The notes under the pieces were generated by a model that was not told where the DNA came from, did not search any database, and saw nothing but the letters and a program-made list of their open reading frames with translations. Positions 50,711 to 59,665 of a stretch of 64,000 bases of DNA are shown piece by piece. This DNA is from Virgibacillus doumboii. GTDB taxonomy: Bacteria > Bacillota > Bacilli > Bacillales > Amphibacillaceae. Location: assembly GCF_902806455.1 (NCBI RefSeq), contig NZ_CADCWQ010000001.1, positions 806,001 through 870,000 of the forward strand, in the 5' to 3' direction. Both the position numbers and the translations under genes were made by a program. Within the stretch, counting starts at the first letter, position 1, and the number at the start of each line of letters is the position of its first letter.

Positions 50711-50889
50711 GCAGGCCGTATACACTTCGCTTTCACACCTCCGGGTACCAAGGCGACATCTGCTCAAAAAGTACGTTTTCGCAGTGTCTTCTTAGCCGGG
50801 GGCGGCTGGTGAGCCCTCTCCGTGCCAAGGCACTCCGTGGTCTCACCGATGCCTTAGCTCCCCCAGGAGTCTACGTGTATACGGCCTGC
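50711..50889. repeat. GAGGCTGGGACA-type repeat element, copy B (core only)
   Basis: This copy has the core nearly identical to copy C (about 85 bases from ACTTCGCTTT to TTCTTAGCC) but no outer GAGGCTGGGACA ends. It is flanked by perfect 15-bp arms, GCAGGCCGTATACAC (50711-50725) and GTGTATACGGCCTGC (50875-50889), which differ from the arms of A and C. It lies in the 591-base gap between the LuxR regulator and the flavoenzyme. Confidence 0.85.
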
Positions 50890-51008
50890 TAGGTGTGCTT
50901 AAATATTTTTCAAAAACAACAATTTTTTAGAAAACTGCCTTATGTAAAGGCTTATCGAATACTCCTTACGTGGATAGGAAGGTGCTTTTAATCTTTTTGA
51001 ACCAATAA

Positions 51009-51057
51009 AATGTATACTCAAGTATACATTACATAACCATTATCTCCTGGATATAAT
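51009..51057 (+). promoter_or_regulatory. Promoter with overlapping operator upstream of the BBE-like oxidase
   Basis: A perfect palindrome AATGTATACT-CA-AGTATACATT (51009-51030) overlaps the first bases of a -35 box TTACAT (51029-51034), which is followed after 17 bases by TATAAT (51052-51057). The palindrome is a likely repressor site of the MarR/GntR/PadR kind. Confidence 0.65.
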
Positions 51058-51099
51058 AGTTGTGAAGATTCTTACTATTGATCGCGGAGGTAATGGTGA

Positions 51100-52470
51100 A
51101 TGGCGAAGAAGGTTCAAACGGAAAAAAGCGGTTATATTATTTTGCCCACCCATGAACGCTACAATGAGAAAAGGAAGGTTTGGAACAGGTTACATGACAG
51201 GTATCCGGCTGCTATCTTTGAATGTTTGTCGGAGAAAGATGTCATGTCAGCAGTTCACTATGCAAAAGAACAGCAGCTGGAAGTTTCGGTTCGTGGCGGC
51301 GGCCATCATTTGGCAGGAACCGCTGTTTGCGATAATGGCGTCATGATTGATTTGTCCGGGATGAACAGTGTTTTCGTAGATGAGGAACGCCAGGTTGCAG
51401 TAGTGGAAGCAGGTGCAACACTAGCTGATATCGATGCGGAAACACAAAAGTTCGGTTTGGCTGTTCCAACAGGTACGGTATCAGAAACAGGGATTGCTGG
51501 ATTGGCACTTGGCGGTGGGCTTGGTTATTTACGGGGAAAATACGGGTTGACGTGCGACAACATTATTTCAGCAAGAATGGTAACCCCAAATGGAAAGCTG
51601 ATTAAGGTTAGCAGTGAAGATAATGCTGATCTGTTTTGGGCTATTCGTGGCGGCGGGGGAAATTTTGGTGTGATAACCGCTTTTGAATTCCAATTGTATC
51701 CTGTAGGTCCAAACGTTCAGGCAATTGATGTGATGTATGACTATAAGGATGCCGGAGAAATCTTTCGGAAGCTGAAAGTGTACATGGAAAGTGCCCCTGA
51801 TGATATTTCTGTCAACACAGCAATTATGCAATTGCCTCCAGCGCCGTTTGTACCGGAAAGTATGCATTTCAAGCGAGTAGTAGTCGTTTCCGGAATGTAT
51901 TCCGGTGATTTGACTGCTCAAGCTGAACAAACAATCAACAAGCCATTGCAGGAACTGGCGACACCGTTAATGGATAACACGGGAATGATGCCATATGCCG
52001 AGCTTCAGAAAAAACTTGATCCAATGGTGCCGGCTGGTGCAGAAATCGTGGGAACATCACTCTATTTCAATGAATTGGATGAAAACGTGCTTAACATTGT
52101 TTTTGATAGTATTGAACATTCACCACTTCCGATGGTAATGGCCCAATTCTGGTTGCTTAACGGTAAAATGAATCGTGTTTCACCTGACGATACCGCATTT
52201 GCCGTACGGGATGCCGGATGCCTTCTGCTTATGGATGGTGAAGCAATAGGGGGAGATGCAACCCGAAGTCAGGAGTGGATGGATTCACTATATAAAAAAT
52301 TACTGCCATATTCGTATCAGAAAGCTTCCTATCTTAATGGAGCTGCGCTTGATGAAGAAATTACCAGGAACACGTATGCGGATAACTACAATAAGCTTGC
52401 TTCAATAAAGCGTGATGTTGATCCGGATAACATGTTCTGCCACAACCATAATATCAGACCAAAGGAATAA
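51100..52470 (+). CDS. BBE-like FAD-linked oxidase, probable bicovalent flavin
   Basis: The 456-residue protein has the PCMH-type FAD domain (VRGGGHHLAG; GGGLGYLRGKYGLTCDNI) and the C-terminal BBE segment (NTYADNYNKLASIKRDVDP). His69 and Cys152 are placed as the two covalent flavin attachment residues of berberine-bridge/GOOX-type enzymes. They oxidise sugars, alcohols or plant-type compounds with O2. Start at ATG 51100 with GCGGAGGT. A palindromic operator upstream implies an inducible gene; no substrate clue is present. Confidence 0.88.
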   Translation: MAKKVQTEKSGYIILPTHERYNEKRKVWNRLHDRYPAAIFECLSEKDVMSAVHYAKEQQLEVSVRGGGHHLAGTAVCDNGVMIDLSGMNSVFVDEERQVAVVEAGATLADIDAETQKFGLAVPTGTVSETGIAGLALGGGLGYLRGKYGLTCDNIISARMVTPNGKLIKVSSEDNADLFWAIRGGGGNFGVITAFEFQLYPVGPNVQAIDVMYDYKDAGEIFRKLKVYMESAPDDISVNTAIMQLPPAPFVPESMHFKRVVVVSGMYSGDLTAQAEQTINKPLQELATPLMDNTGMMPYAELQKKLDPMVPAGAEIVGTSLYFNELDENVLNIVFDSIEHSPLPMVMAQFWLLNGKMNRVSPDDTAFAVRDAGCLLLMDGEAIGGDATRSQEWMDSLYKKLLPYSYQKASYLNGAALDEEITRNTYADNYNKLASIKRDVDPDNMFCHNHNIRPKE

Positions 52471-52522
52471 TCTGGTATACCATAGTATGAATTTTTTCCA
52501 ATTAATTAGAGGAGGTGTTCAT

Positions 52523-52876
52523 ATGACAGAAGAAGTAAAAGTGGATGGTACAACAGAAGCGGTACAGGAGGAGTCTGCTGATGTAAAAAACAATAAAGGG
52601 ATGGCAATTTTAGCCTACATTATATTTTTCATTCCGCTGATTACCGCCAAGGAATCTGAATTTGCCATGTACCACGCAAATCAGGGGCTCGTTTTGTTCC
52701 TGTTTGGGGTCAGTGTAAGTATCGTCGGGACGATTGTGCCGATTATCGGATGGTTGCTCATTTTACCACTGGGTATGCTTTGCTGGTTTGTATTTTTGGT
52801 ACTGGGGATTATTAATGCTTCCAATGGAAAGCAAAAGCCGTTGCCGATGATTGGGAAAGTCAGCATTTTAAAATAA
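52523..52876 (+). CDS. DUF4870-family membrane protein
   Basis: The 117-residue protein starts at ATG 52523 behind AGAGGAGGTG. An acidic head (1-25) is followed by three to four hydrophobic segments with FAMYHANQGLVLFLFG, the DUF4870 hallmark (FH..Q..). Function unknown; common in Firmicutes as a small envelope protein. Copy C of the large repeat element begins seven bases after its stop codon. Confidence 0.88.
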   Translation: MTEEVKVDGTTEAVQEESADVKNNKGMAILAYIIFFIPLITAKESEFAMYHANQGLVLFLFGVSVSIVGTIVPIIGWLLILPLGMLCWFVFLVLGIINASNGKQKPLPMIGKVSILK

Positions 52877-52883
52877 GAAACAC

Positions 52884-53183
52884 GAGGCTGGGACAAAAGT
52901 GTTTTATCAAAAGAAAATCCGAACTAACTGGAAAGCGGTGCTTATAACCGCTCCGGAAATATACTTCGCTTTTACACCTCCGGGTACCAAGGCGACATCT
53001 GCTCAAAAAGTACTTTTTCGCAGTGTCTTCTTAGCCGCGGGTGGCTGTTGAGCCTCCTTGCGCTACCGCGCTGCGGAGTCTCACCTAGACCTTTCCTCCC
53101 GCAGGAGTCTACGTATATTTCCTACGCTAAGTTTCGCATATGTTCGTCTTTTGTAATACACATTTTTGTTATGTCCCAGCCTC
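52884..53183. repeat. GAGGCTGGGACA-type repeat element, copy C (complete)
   Basis: The 300-base element is bounded by perfect 12-bp terminal inverted repeats, GAGGCTGGGACA (52884-52895) and TGTCCCAGCCTC (53172-53183). Inner arms GGAAATATAC (52955-52964) and GTATATTTCC (53113-53122) enclose the core shared with copies A and B. It fills the whole gap between two convergent genes, five bases from one stop and seven from the other. It encodes no protein and resembles a MITE or a structured intergenic unit. Confidence 0.9.
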
Positions 53184-53188
53184 TTACC

Positions 53189-55228
53189 CTAAGAAATGAT
53201 CTCCATTATACGCTTAATCAGTTGTGTTCTGTTCTTAACGTTTACTTTTTTAAAAATCCGTGTGATATGTTTCTTTACGGTTATTTCAGCAACATATAAC
53301 TCATTGGCAATCGCCGCATTGCCTTTGTCTTCCAGGATTAATTTTACAATTTCTGTTTCTCTGTTTGTAAGGGAGAATGTAGCTGCTACGATTTCCATTT
53401 CATTTTGTACGGAATTGCCAGCTGTCAGTTGTTTTAAATAGTCAGCCAGTTTTGATCCGCGAACATCCAGAATATACGTGATGGATGGATAATTCTCACC
53501 ATAGTCGAAATGGGTTGCTTCCGGAATACTATCAAATCCGAAGTTTTTCAGCAGGTCCTGAAAAAATGGCAATGGTGTTGATACGACTATTCGTCCGCCT
53601 GTCAGCAGTAATGGGAAGAGATTGTAAAGCATATATGAACGAGCAGCTGTATCTGAAGCGTCTGTGTAATCAAGAAACCGGATGAACCAGCCGGCATTTT
53701 CGTTTTCCGGGACAGCATATTCTTTATAATCCTGTTTATTCAACCTGCTGAAATAGGCACGGGAAACAGGCTCCCGGGCAAGAAAATCCAATGTATTTTT
53801 ATTTATCGGTACAATGATTGAAAGTCCTAAGGTATTATCTTCCTTATTCTTTAATAAATGTGCACCTTTATAATTGATTTTTTTAACATAATCAGCGTCA
53901 ATTAGTTCCATCTCTCTTTGGTTATGCTCAAGTGATGCATGAAAAAGATAGGACTCATTTGTTTCTCTATTGTAAAATTGTGCTTCACTGGCATCGAAAT
54001 TATTTTTCCGATTTTCAAAAAAACGGTTTACTTCATGAAAGTTGTAGTCTGCGATTGGTTCCAGATACATGGAATCATCAAGCTTCTCCTGAAAAAACAC
54101 ACTCCGGATAAACTCATCACCCAAATGGTAAAAAAACGCTGCAGCATCCTCGGGTGAACGATTTGTGATTGTTCGTTTGTAATAATATGCTGCACTGCGT
54201 CTGCTGAATTGTTCGAATCTCTCCGGATGACGTAATTTTAGACCCATTTGAATGGCGTCACGGATCAAATCATGCATCGCCCAGCCATTTTTAACGGGTT
54301 TTACGAATGATAAAGATGTAAGTGCATTAAATGTTTTACTATCTATTTCCTGTTTCAGCACTGCAGACAGACTTGACTGGTCAAAGCTGAAGAAAAGGGA
54401 AGCAGCTTCGATAATCAGGTGCAATTCTTCATTTTTTACTTCACTTAACCAACGGTGTGTAAGCTCCACCAGAATATGTGGTGATTGTTCGTTTACAGAT
54501 CCAATCGAAATTTTTTCATCAGTCAATGCTGCTAATGTCAGTGTCAACGGATGCCCGTCGGTGAACTTCCACATTGCCTTTACAATACGGTTGTTATCGA
54601 CTCCATAATAATCAAGGAAATCCCTAGTCTGAGCCAAGGTAAATTCTTTCAGCTCAATTTCTTTCGTTATGCTGCGCCAGGCAGGTGACTCGACCCATTC
54701 ACCTGAAAGAGGATGGCGGCCAGCCGTAATAACGAAAACCGTCGATGGTAAATTTCGCACGAAGACTTGCCGGAACCACCGATCCAGGGCATCCATATGT
54801 TCATATGAATCGATCGCTATAATAATTTGGCGATCGGTTGCTAATTCGTTTAAGGTGTACAGGAATTTTCGCAATGTGTAGTTTTCAAAAGGCAAATTGA
54901 TGTGGGTGTATGTTTCTATTAAGGTGAGCGTGTGATCTATAAACCCTTCAGGTGTTTGTGGAAAGTCCCGACTATCCATTTTAAGGATGAGAATTCCTTC
55001 TTCCGCGGAAATGCGGGCATATTCATTCAGTAAATACGTTTTGCCAACTCCCCCGGTTCCATAAATATGGAGGACCTTTACTTCATTATTTGTGAAATGC
55101 AACCACTTATGAAAATAGGCAAGTTCATCCGCTCTTCCGATAAAAAAATCCCGTTCAATCGACTGTATAAAACTGTCCATACTTTTACTGGCGGTCGTAT
55201 GTTTGTTTGCTTCCAAGTCAAAAAACAC
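53189..55228 (-). CDS. ATPase-LuxR transcriptional regulator with alpha/beta middle domain
   Basis: The 679-residue protein has an N-terminal STAND-like ATPase (P-loop GTGGVGKT, 57-64; IIAIDSYEHMD as Walker B), a helical region, a middle alpha/beta segment (about 440-600) and a C-terminal LuxR helix-turn-helix (LTNRETEIVKLILED, then ITVKKHITRIFKKVN). It is shorter than MalT and has no visible TPR array. The middle segment (LPFFQDLLKNFGFDSIPE) recalls a GNAT-like fold, a weak guess. The GTG start at 55228 abuts GGGAGG; TTG 55213 or ATG 55180 are alternatives. Confidence 0.8.
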   Translation of the reverse strand: MFFDLEANKHTTASKSMDSFIQSIERDFFIGRADELAYFHKWLHFTNNEVKVLHIYGTGGVGKTYLLNEYARISAEEGILILKMDSRDFPQTPEGFIDHTLTLIETYTHINLPFENYTLRKFLYTLNELATDRQIIIAIDSYEHMDALDRWFRQVFVRNLPSTVFVITAGRHPLSGEWVESPAWRSITKEIELKEFTLAQTRDFLDYYGVDNNRIVKAMWKFTDGHPLTLTLAALTDEKISIGSVNEQSPHILVELTHRWLSEVKNEELHLIIEAASLFFSFDQSSLSAVLKQEIDSKTFNALTSLSFVKPVKNGWAMHDLIRDAIQMGLKLRHPERFEQFSRRSAAYYYKRTITNRSPEDAAAFFYHLGDEFIRSVFFQEKLDDSMYLEPIADYNFHEVNRFFENRKNNFDASEAQFYNRETNESYLFHASLEHNQREMELIDADYVKKINYKGAHLLKNKEDNTLGLSIIVPINKNTLDFLAREPVSRAYFSRLNKQDYKEYAVPENENAGWFIRFLDYTDASDTAARSYMLYNLFPLLLTGGRIVVSTPLPFFQDLLKNFGFDSIPEATHFDYGENYPSITYILDVRGSKLADYLKQLTAGNSVQNEMEIVAATFSLTNRETEIVKLILEDKGNAAIANELYVAEITVKKHITRIFKKVNVKNRTQLIKRIMEIIS

Positions 55229-55339
55229 CTCCCTCCCATAAAAAAATTATGAATTATCCAACTATTATAAATATATAGAGATTCCCATTATGTGTCAATG
55301 GTGTTTTGGGAATATTAGACTATGTGTATTGACATAAAG

Positions 55340-55368
55340 AAATCCCAAAAACCACTTTTTGGGATTTT
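55340..55368 (-). terminator. Terminator after the DUF2188 gene
   Basis: On the minus strand AAATCCCAAAAA pairs with TTTTTGGGATTT, followed by CTTT. It starts two bases after the DUF2188 stop. Confidence 0.75.
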
Positions 55369-55370
55369 GG

Positions 55371-55568
55371 TTAAAATCGCTTTTCTTCAATAATGTTGTG
55401 TTTCTTGTCCAAAATGGAAAGTTTGCTTGGGCTGTTTTCTTTTGCCATTTCATTGGCTTTTTCAATAGCATCATCTTTTGCACTGAACTCTGCCTCGGGA
55501 GCAACGTCCTCCAGTTTTACAATCCAGGCCGATGCATCCTGATTTGGTGCTACACTGAAATTTTTCAT
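55371..55568 (-). CDS. DUF2188 domain-containing protein
   Basis: The 65-residue protein starts at ATG 55568 behind AAGGAGAG (an upstream in-frame ATG at 55634 lacks a site). It matches DUF2188: SVAPNQDASAWIVKLED, FSAKDDAIEKANEMAKE, SKLSILDKKHNIIEEKRF. The family is small, cytoplasmic and uncharacterised. It is divergent from the CHY zinc-finger gene. Confidence 0.85.
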   Translation of the reverse strand: MKNFSVAPNQDASAWIVKLEDVAPEAEFSAKDDAIEKANEMAKENSPSKLSILDKKHNIIEEKRF

Positions 55569-55674
55569 ATGCTGAAAACTCTCCTTACCTAGTAGTGTAC
55601 TTTTCTGTTCCCGGCGATTTTGCCAGTAAAACATGACGGGTGCTATACTGGTTTATAAAGAGGGGTTTTTTTTC

Positions 55675-55986
55675 ATGAAAATAAAAGGTGCAATTGATAA
55701 TGAAACCCGTTGTGAGCACTATCATGATAAGAATGATAGAATCGCGATAAAGTTCTACTGTTGCGGGGAGTATTATCCGTGCTACCATTGCCATAAACAA
55801 TACGGTTGCAGTGATACGAAGGTGTGGCCGCGGGAAGAATTTGATCAGCATGCTGTCCTGTGCGGCAGCTGTAATACCGAGCTTACGATAAATGAATATT
55901 TGGGCAGTAGGAATAGATGTCCTTCCTGTGGGAGCAGTTTTAATCCAGGATGTTCGCTGCATTATCATTTATATTTTGAAACTTAA
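55675..55986 (+). CDS. CHY zinc finger protein
   Basis: The 103-residue protein has the CHY zinc-finger pattern: RCEHYH near the start, FYCCGEYYPCYHCHKQYGC, WPREEFDQHAVLCGSCNTEL and CPSCGSSFNPGCSLHYHLYF. Many Cys and His residues are spaced to bind three zinc ions. ATG 55675 follows AAAGAGGGG. Bacterial stand-alone CHY proteins have no settled role. A promoter TTGCCA/TATACT lies about 40-55 bp upstream. Confidence 0.88.
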   Translation: MKIKGAIDNETRCEHYHDKNDRIAIKFYCCGEYYPCYHCHKQYGCSDTKVWPREEFDQHAVLCGSCNTELTINEYLGSRNRCPSCGSSFNPGCSLHYHLYFET

Positions 55987-56066
55987 TTGGGTACAAGCTG
56001 TTTACTTGCCATATTAGTATCGTGTATCATTTAATAGTAGTAAGTTTATGAAGGAGGGGACGGTAG

Positions 56067-56303
56067 TTGGCTTTTGTAATATTGGACCCATGTCGCAATG
56101 AAAAGTCAGGTGAATGTGTCACAGTTTGTCCGGTTGATTGCATTGAAGAAGGACCGGAACAATTTTACATAGATCCGGATGTTTGTATAGATTGTGGTGC
56201 ATGTAAAGCAGTATGCCCAGTCGATGCGATTGTGGAAGAATATGATTTAGAACCTGAGCAGGAAACCTATCTGGAACAGGCAGAAGCGTTTTTTGCGAAG
56301 TAG
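56067..56303 (+). CDS. 7Fe-type bacterial ferredoxin
   Basis: The 78-residue protein starts at TTG behind AAGGAGGGG. It has two iron-sulfur motifs. The first (C9, C17, C21, then CPVDC) lacks the second cysteine of a classical 4Fe-4S site, where Glu12 is found, as expected for a 3Fe-4S cluster. The second is complete (CIDCGACKAVCP). It carries low-potential electrons. It is monocistronic with a strong terminator, and the partner enzyme is not encoded nearby. Confidence 0.9.
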   Translation: MAFVILDPCRNEKSGECVTVCPVDCIEEGPEQFYIDPDVCIDCGACKAVCPVDAIVEEYDLEPEQETYLEQAEAFFAK

Positions 56304-56315
56304 CCATATATAGTT

Positions 56316-56363
56316 AAAACCCTTGTACATTATTCATTCGTGGATGATGTACGAGGGTTTTTT
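56316..56363 (+). terminator. Terminator after the ferredoxin gene
   Basis: AAAACCCTTGTACAT and ATGTACGAGGGTTTT form a 15-bp stem with one G-T pair, followed by a T run. Confidence 0.9.
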
Positions 56364-56403
56364 AGGATAGGAATTTCTTTTTTTGTGTGGAAATAGTTGA
56401 AGT

Positions 56404-57000
56404 TCAATTAGAGTATTGAAATTTTAAATGAGCAATTTCGCGTTCATTTTGGATCGTTTTATTCCAAATGTGGTCCTGGTCAGCCCGAAAAATTTTAAAC
56501 TCGTTCATAATTTCATGGTGGCGTTTGTCACTAATATTTCTGGAGTCAACTATATCTTCTTTGATGGATTTCAGTTCATGTCTAAAAGAAGTCTGTTCCT
56601 GTTTTATGCTGGAAATATCCTGTTTCATTTCGGATTGTTCCTGTTTTATGCTGGAAATATTCTGTTTCATTTCGGACTGTTCCTGTTTTATGCTGGAAAT
56701 ATCCTGTTTCATTTCGGACTGTTCCTGTTTTATGCTGGAAATATCCTGTTTTATTTCGGACTGTTCCTGTTTTATGCTGGAAATATCCTGTTTCATTTCG
56801 GACTGTTCTTGTTTTATACTGGAAATATTCTGTTTCATTTCAGACTGCTCCTGTTTCATGCTGGAAATATCCTGTTTCATCTCGGATTGTTCTTGTTTCA
56901 CACCGGAAATCTCTTCTTTCATTTCTGCACGCATGCCGCCAACCATTGAAATTAATTGTGAAAGCATGTCCTCAATATGATCTAAGCGCTGTTTTTCCAT
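56404..57000 (-). CDS. Coiled-coil protein with seven 14-residue repeats
   Basis: The 198-residue protein starts at ATG 57000 behind AAGGAGGTG. After a 34-residue head it contains seven tandem copies of KQEQSEMKQDISSI (residues 35-132), varying only at a few positions (D/N, M/I), then a diverged eighth unit and a charged helix ending REIAHLKFQYSN. The repeat is two heptads, so the protein should form a long rigid coiled coil. The 42-bp DNA repeats are near identical, which favours slippage and length variation. No signal peptide or known family; function unknown. Confidence 0.8.
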   Translation of the reverse strand: MEKQRLDHIEDMLSQLISMVGGMRAEMKEEISGVKQEQSEMKQDISSMKQEQSEMKQNISSIKQEQSEMKQDISSIKQEQSEIKQDISSIKQEQSEMKQDISSIKQEQSEMKQNISSIKQEQSEMKQDISSIKQEQTSFRHELKSIKEDIVDSRNISDKRHHEIMNEFKIFRADQDHIWNKTIQNEREIAHLKFQYSN

Positions 57001-57078
57001 TTGTTTCACCTCCTTAAAAATATTATATCCACAATCTGACTAAATTGCTAGATTAAAAAGAAAAAGAAGCGGAAATAA

Positions 57079-57231
57079 TTAGTTGGATTGATTGTCCGCT
57101 TCATTTACCTCTTCAGCTAGTTTGCTGGCAATCCAACGTTTTGCAGTAGTTTCATCAATTTCATAGATTTTACCCGCACGAAGCAGGTCACCATGGTAGG
57201 CAGTTTGTACGTTCATTTTCACTTTCAGCAT
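57079..57231 (-). CDS. Small 50-residue hypothetical protein
   Basis: The ORF MLKVKMNVQTAYHGDL... to ADNQSN starts at ATG 57231 with AAAGGAGC upstream. It has a short beta-rich start (KVKMNVQ, HGDLLRAGKIYEID) and a helix (TTAKRWIASKLAEEVNEA). The pattern 'K.....Y.G.L...GKIYEIDE.TAKR' is common in small phage head or structural accessory proteins, but no other phage gene is near. Function unknown. Confidence 0.65.
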   Translation of the reverse strand: MLKVKMNVQTAYHGDLLRAGKIYEIDETTAKRWIASKLAEEVNEADNQSN

Positions 57232-57291
57232 GTTGGATGCTCCTTTAAAAATGGTTTCTTTTTGATTATATCATAAAAGAATTTTGCTGAA

Positions 57292-57397
57292 TGCCGATGT
57301 TCACAGTGAAAATGTCGAAGTTAACGGGAAAACTGTCGAAGTTCACAATTTGTTTGTCCGAAGTTCACATTTGAAATGTCGAAGTTCAAAAATTGGA
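57292..57397. repeat. Five imperfect 21-bp repeats
   Basis: Units begin at 57292, 57313, 57334, 57355 and 57377 with TGTCGAAGTTCAC or a close variant; one unit has 22 bases. The array lies between the small ORF at 57079 and the YyaL gene. It differs in period and sequence from the 20-bp family. A 68-codon ORF crosses it but has no support. Confidence 0.75.
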
Positions 57398-57411
57398 CGC
57401 AACGTTTCTGC

Positions 57412-59460
57412 TTATTTTTTCGAGATTAGTTCCCGTGCTTTCTCTGTGTCTGTCACAGGCTGGTGGCATGCAAAGTTTTCGCATACGTAGAATGTTGTGG
57501 CCCCATCGATTTGCTTATATTCGGCTGCAAATGGAGCGGCTACAGCGAATTCCTCTGCACTGTCGCTCACAAGCAGTGAGATATCAGGTGTGAAATCCTG
57601 CTGCAGCTGTTCGGATAAGTGGTTTTCTTTTCCGATTATAACGACTTCTTTTGTTGGGTATTCGGTTAGCAGGAGACTTTGGATGAAATGTGTGCTTGCT
57701 GAAACTGCCCGGTTAACATCATCGTAAAAGGCATAGTACATTTCATCGAGTGTATCAAGATACCTGGTTTCGCCGGTCAAATAACCGATTTTTGCCAGCA
57801 TGACCGCTGCTGCACTGTTTCCTGAAGGCAGTGCGCCATCATATACTTCTTTTTCCCGTGAGAGCAGTTCTTCACTATCGTGACCGTTGAAGAAAAATCC
57901 ACCGTTATCGTTATCCCAAAATAAGTCAATCATGTCGTCTGCAAATGTTCCTGCTTTTTTGAGATAGGATAGTGAAAAAGTTGCTTCGTATAATTCGGTG
58001 TAAGCCCATAACAGAAATGCGTAGTCATCAAGGTATCCGTTGAACTTCACGTCACCATCACGATAGCGTGCCATCACCCGGCCGTTTTGCACAAGGTTAT
58101 TTTCGATGAAAGACATGGCATCTTTTGCTGTTTCAGTGTATTCCGGTTGCTGAAATACTTTGCCGGCTTTGGCCAGTGCAGCAATCATCATCGCATTCCA
58201 TGATGTTAAAATCTTGTCATCAACATGCGGGTATACACGTTTTTCGCGTTCGGATAATAATTTGGCTCGCGCTTCATCCAGTTGCTGATGCAGTTCTTCC
58301 AACTGTAGATCATATTCTTCGGCAATGGATTCCAAGTTCGTGTCAATCAGGTTAGGCACATTTTTCCCTTCAAAGTTTCCTTCAGGTGTAATTCCGTATA
58401 CATAAGCGAACAGGTCACCGAGTTCTTCACCAAGGATTTCAAAAATTTCATCATAATCCCATACATAATATTTTCCTTCCACACCTTCCGAGTCGGCATC
58501 AATTGCAGAATAGAACCCTCCGTCTGCACTTCGCATTTCCCGCATAACAAATTCAATAATCTGTTCGCTGATTTTTTTGTAAAGTGGATTTTTCGTAATC
58601 TGAAAGGCTTCCGTGAATGCAATCAGCAGTAACGCATTGTCATAAAGCATTTTTTCAAAGTGGGGGACGAGCCACTTTTCATCGGTGGAATAACGTGCGA
58701 ATCCAAACCCGATATGGTCATAGATACCACCATTAGCCATGGCCTGCAATGTACTTTCAGCCATTTTAAGCGCTGTTGTTTTTCCTGTGAAATGGGAATA
58801 GCGCAGTAAATATAGTAAATTCTGTGGTGCGGGAAACTTTGGTGCTGAACCAAAACCGCCGTGCGTGAAATCAAACCTTCTGCCAAGCTGCTGGTATGCC
58901 TGGTCGGTAATTTCCTTTGACAGTCTCGATTCGCTTTTGGTTGTCACCGTTTTTTCCAGTGCATCTGTTACACTTTTCGTTACTTCATCAATATGTTCTG
59001 GATCTTCATGGTATTTTTGCGACAGCTGTGTCAGCACTTCCATGATACCCGGCATCCCGTACTTGCTTTCACGGGGAAAATAAGTACCCGCATAAAACGG
59101 AATTTTATCAGGCGTCATAAAAATGGATAGGGGCCAGCCTCCCTGACCTGTCATCATCTGGCAGACTTTCATGTAGACCGAATCAATGTCAGGGCGTTCC
59201 TCACGGTCAACCTTTATGGAAACATAATGCTCGTTCAAAAAATCGGCAACCTCTTCATCCTCAAATGATTCGTGGGCGAGGACATGACACCAATGGCAAG
59301 TTGAATAACCGATGGAAAGGAAGATGGGTTTGTTTTCGGCTTTTGCTTTTTCAAATGCTTCGTCTCCCCATGGATACCAGTTAACAGGGTTGTAAGCATG
59401 CTGCTGGAGGTAGGGGGACTTTTCATGGATTAACCTGTTTGGTTTTTGATTTGCAGTCAT
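57412..59460 (-). CDS. yyaL: YyaL-type DUF255 thioredoxin-domain protein
   Basis: The 682-residue protein has an N-terminal thioredoxin-like DUF255 domain ([29 protein letters not shown] with Cys55 and Cys58) followed by an (alpha/alpha)6 barrel-like region similar to N-acylglucosamine epimerase/glycoside enzymes ([37 protein letters not shown]). This is the family of human SPATA20. The biochemical role is not known. It is a single gene. Confidence 0.93.
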   Translation of the reverse strand: MTANQKPNRLIHEKSPYLQQHAYNPVNWYPWGDEAFEKAKAENKPIFLSIGYSTCHWCHVLAHESFEDEEVADFLNEHYVSIKVDREERPDIDSVYMKVCQMMTGQGGWPLSIFMTPDKIPFYAGTYFPRESKYGMPGIMEVLTQLSQKYHEDPEHIDEVTKSVTDALEKTVTTKSESRLSKEITDQAYQQLGRRFDFTHGGFGSAPKFPAPQNLLYLLRYSHFTGKTTALKMAESTLQAMANGGIYDHIGFGFARYSTDEKWLVPHFEKMLYDNALLLIAFTEAFQITKNPLYKKISEQIIEFVMREMRSADGGFYSAIDADSEGVEGKYYVWDYDEIFEILGEELGDLFAYVYGITPEGNFEGKNVPNLIDTNLESIAEEYDLQLEELHQQLDEARAKLLSEREKRVYPHVDDKILTSWNAMMIAALAKAGKVFQQPEYTETAKDAMSFIENNLVQNGRVMARYRDGDVKFNGYLDDYAFLLWAYTELYEATFSLSYLKKAGTFADDMIDLFWDNDNGGFFFNGHDSEELLSREKEVYDGALPSGNSAAAVMLAKIGYLTGETRYLDTLDEMYYAFYDDVNRAVSASTHFIQSLLLTEYPTKEVVIIGKENHLSEQLQQDFTPDISLLVSDSAEEFAVAAPFAAEYKQIDGATTFYVCENFACHQPVTDTEKARELISKK

Positions 59461-59665
59461 AGGGCGTCACCTTCATTTTTTATAAAATTTCCTTATTAGA
59501 TACCATATCATTAGTATACGATTATTTAGACATTAGATTCGGTACATATTATGTTATCCAACTAAAAAGATAATGACAAAAAATATATGTTGTTATCCAG
59601 AAAGAATCGCAGAGCAAGATTCAATGTAACCACTTAACTGGGATTGAAAGGAATGAAACAAAGAG

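Noticed and set aside
50704..53299. Small ORFs inside the large repeat elements (50704-50892, 53048-53299)
   Set aside because: They differ between copies and lack ribosome binding sites; the conserved feature is the inverted-repeat structure.
56428..56980. Two long ORFs antisense to the coiled-coil repeat protein
   Set aside because: They arise from the 42-bp repeats (a multiple of three), which stay open in other frames; the minus-strand frame has the start site and a sensible protein.
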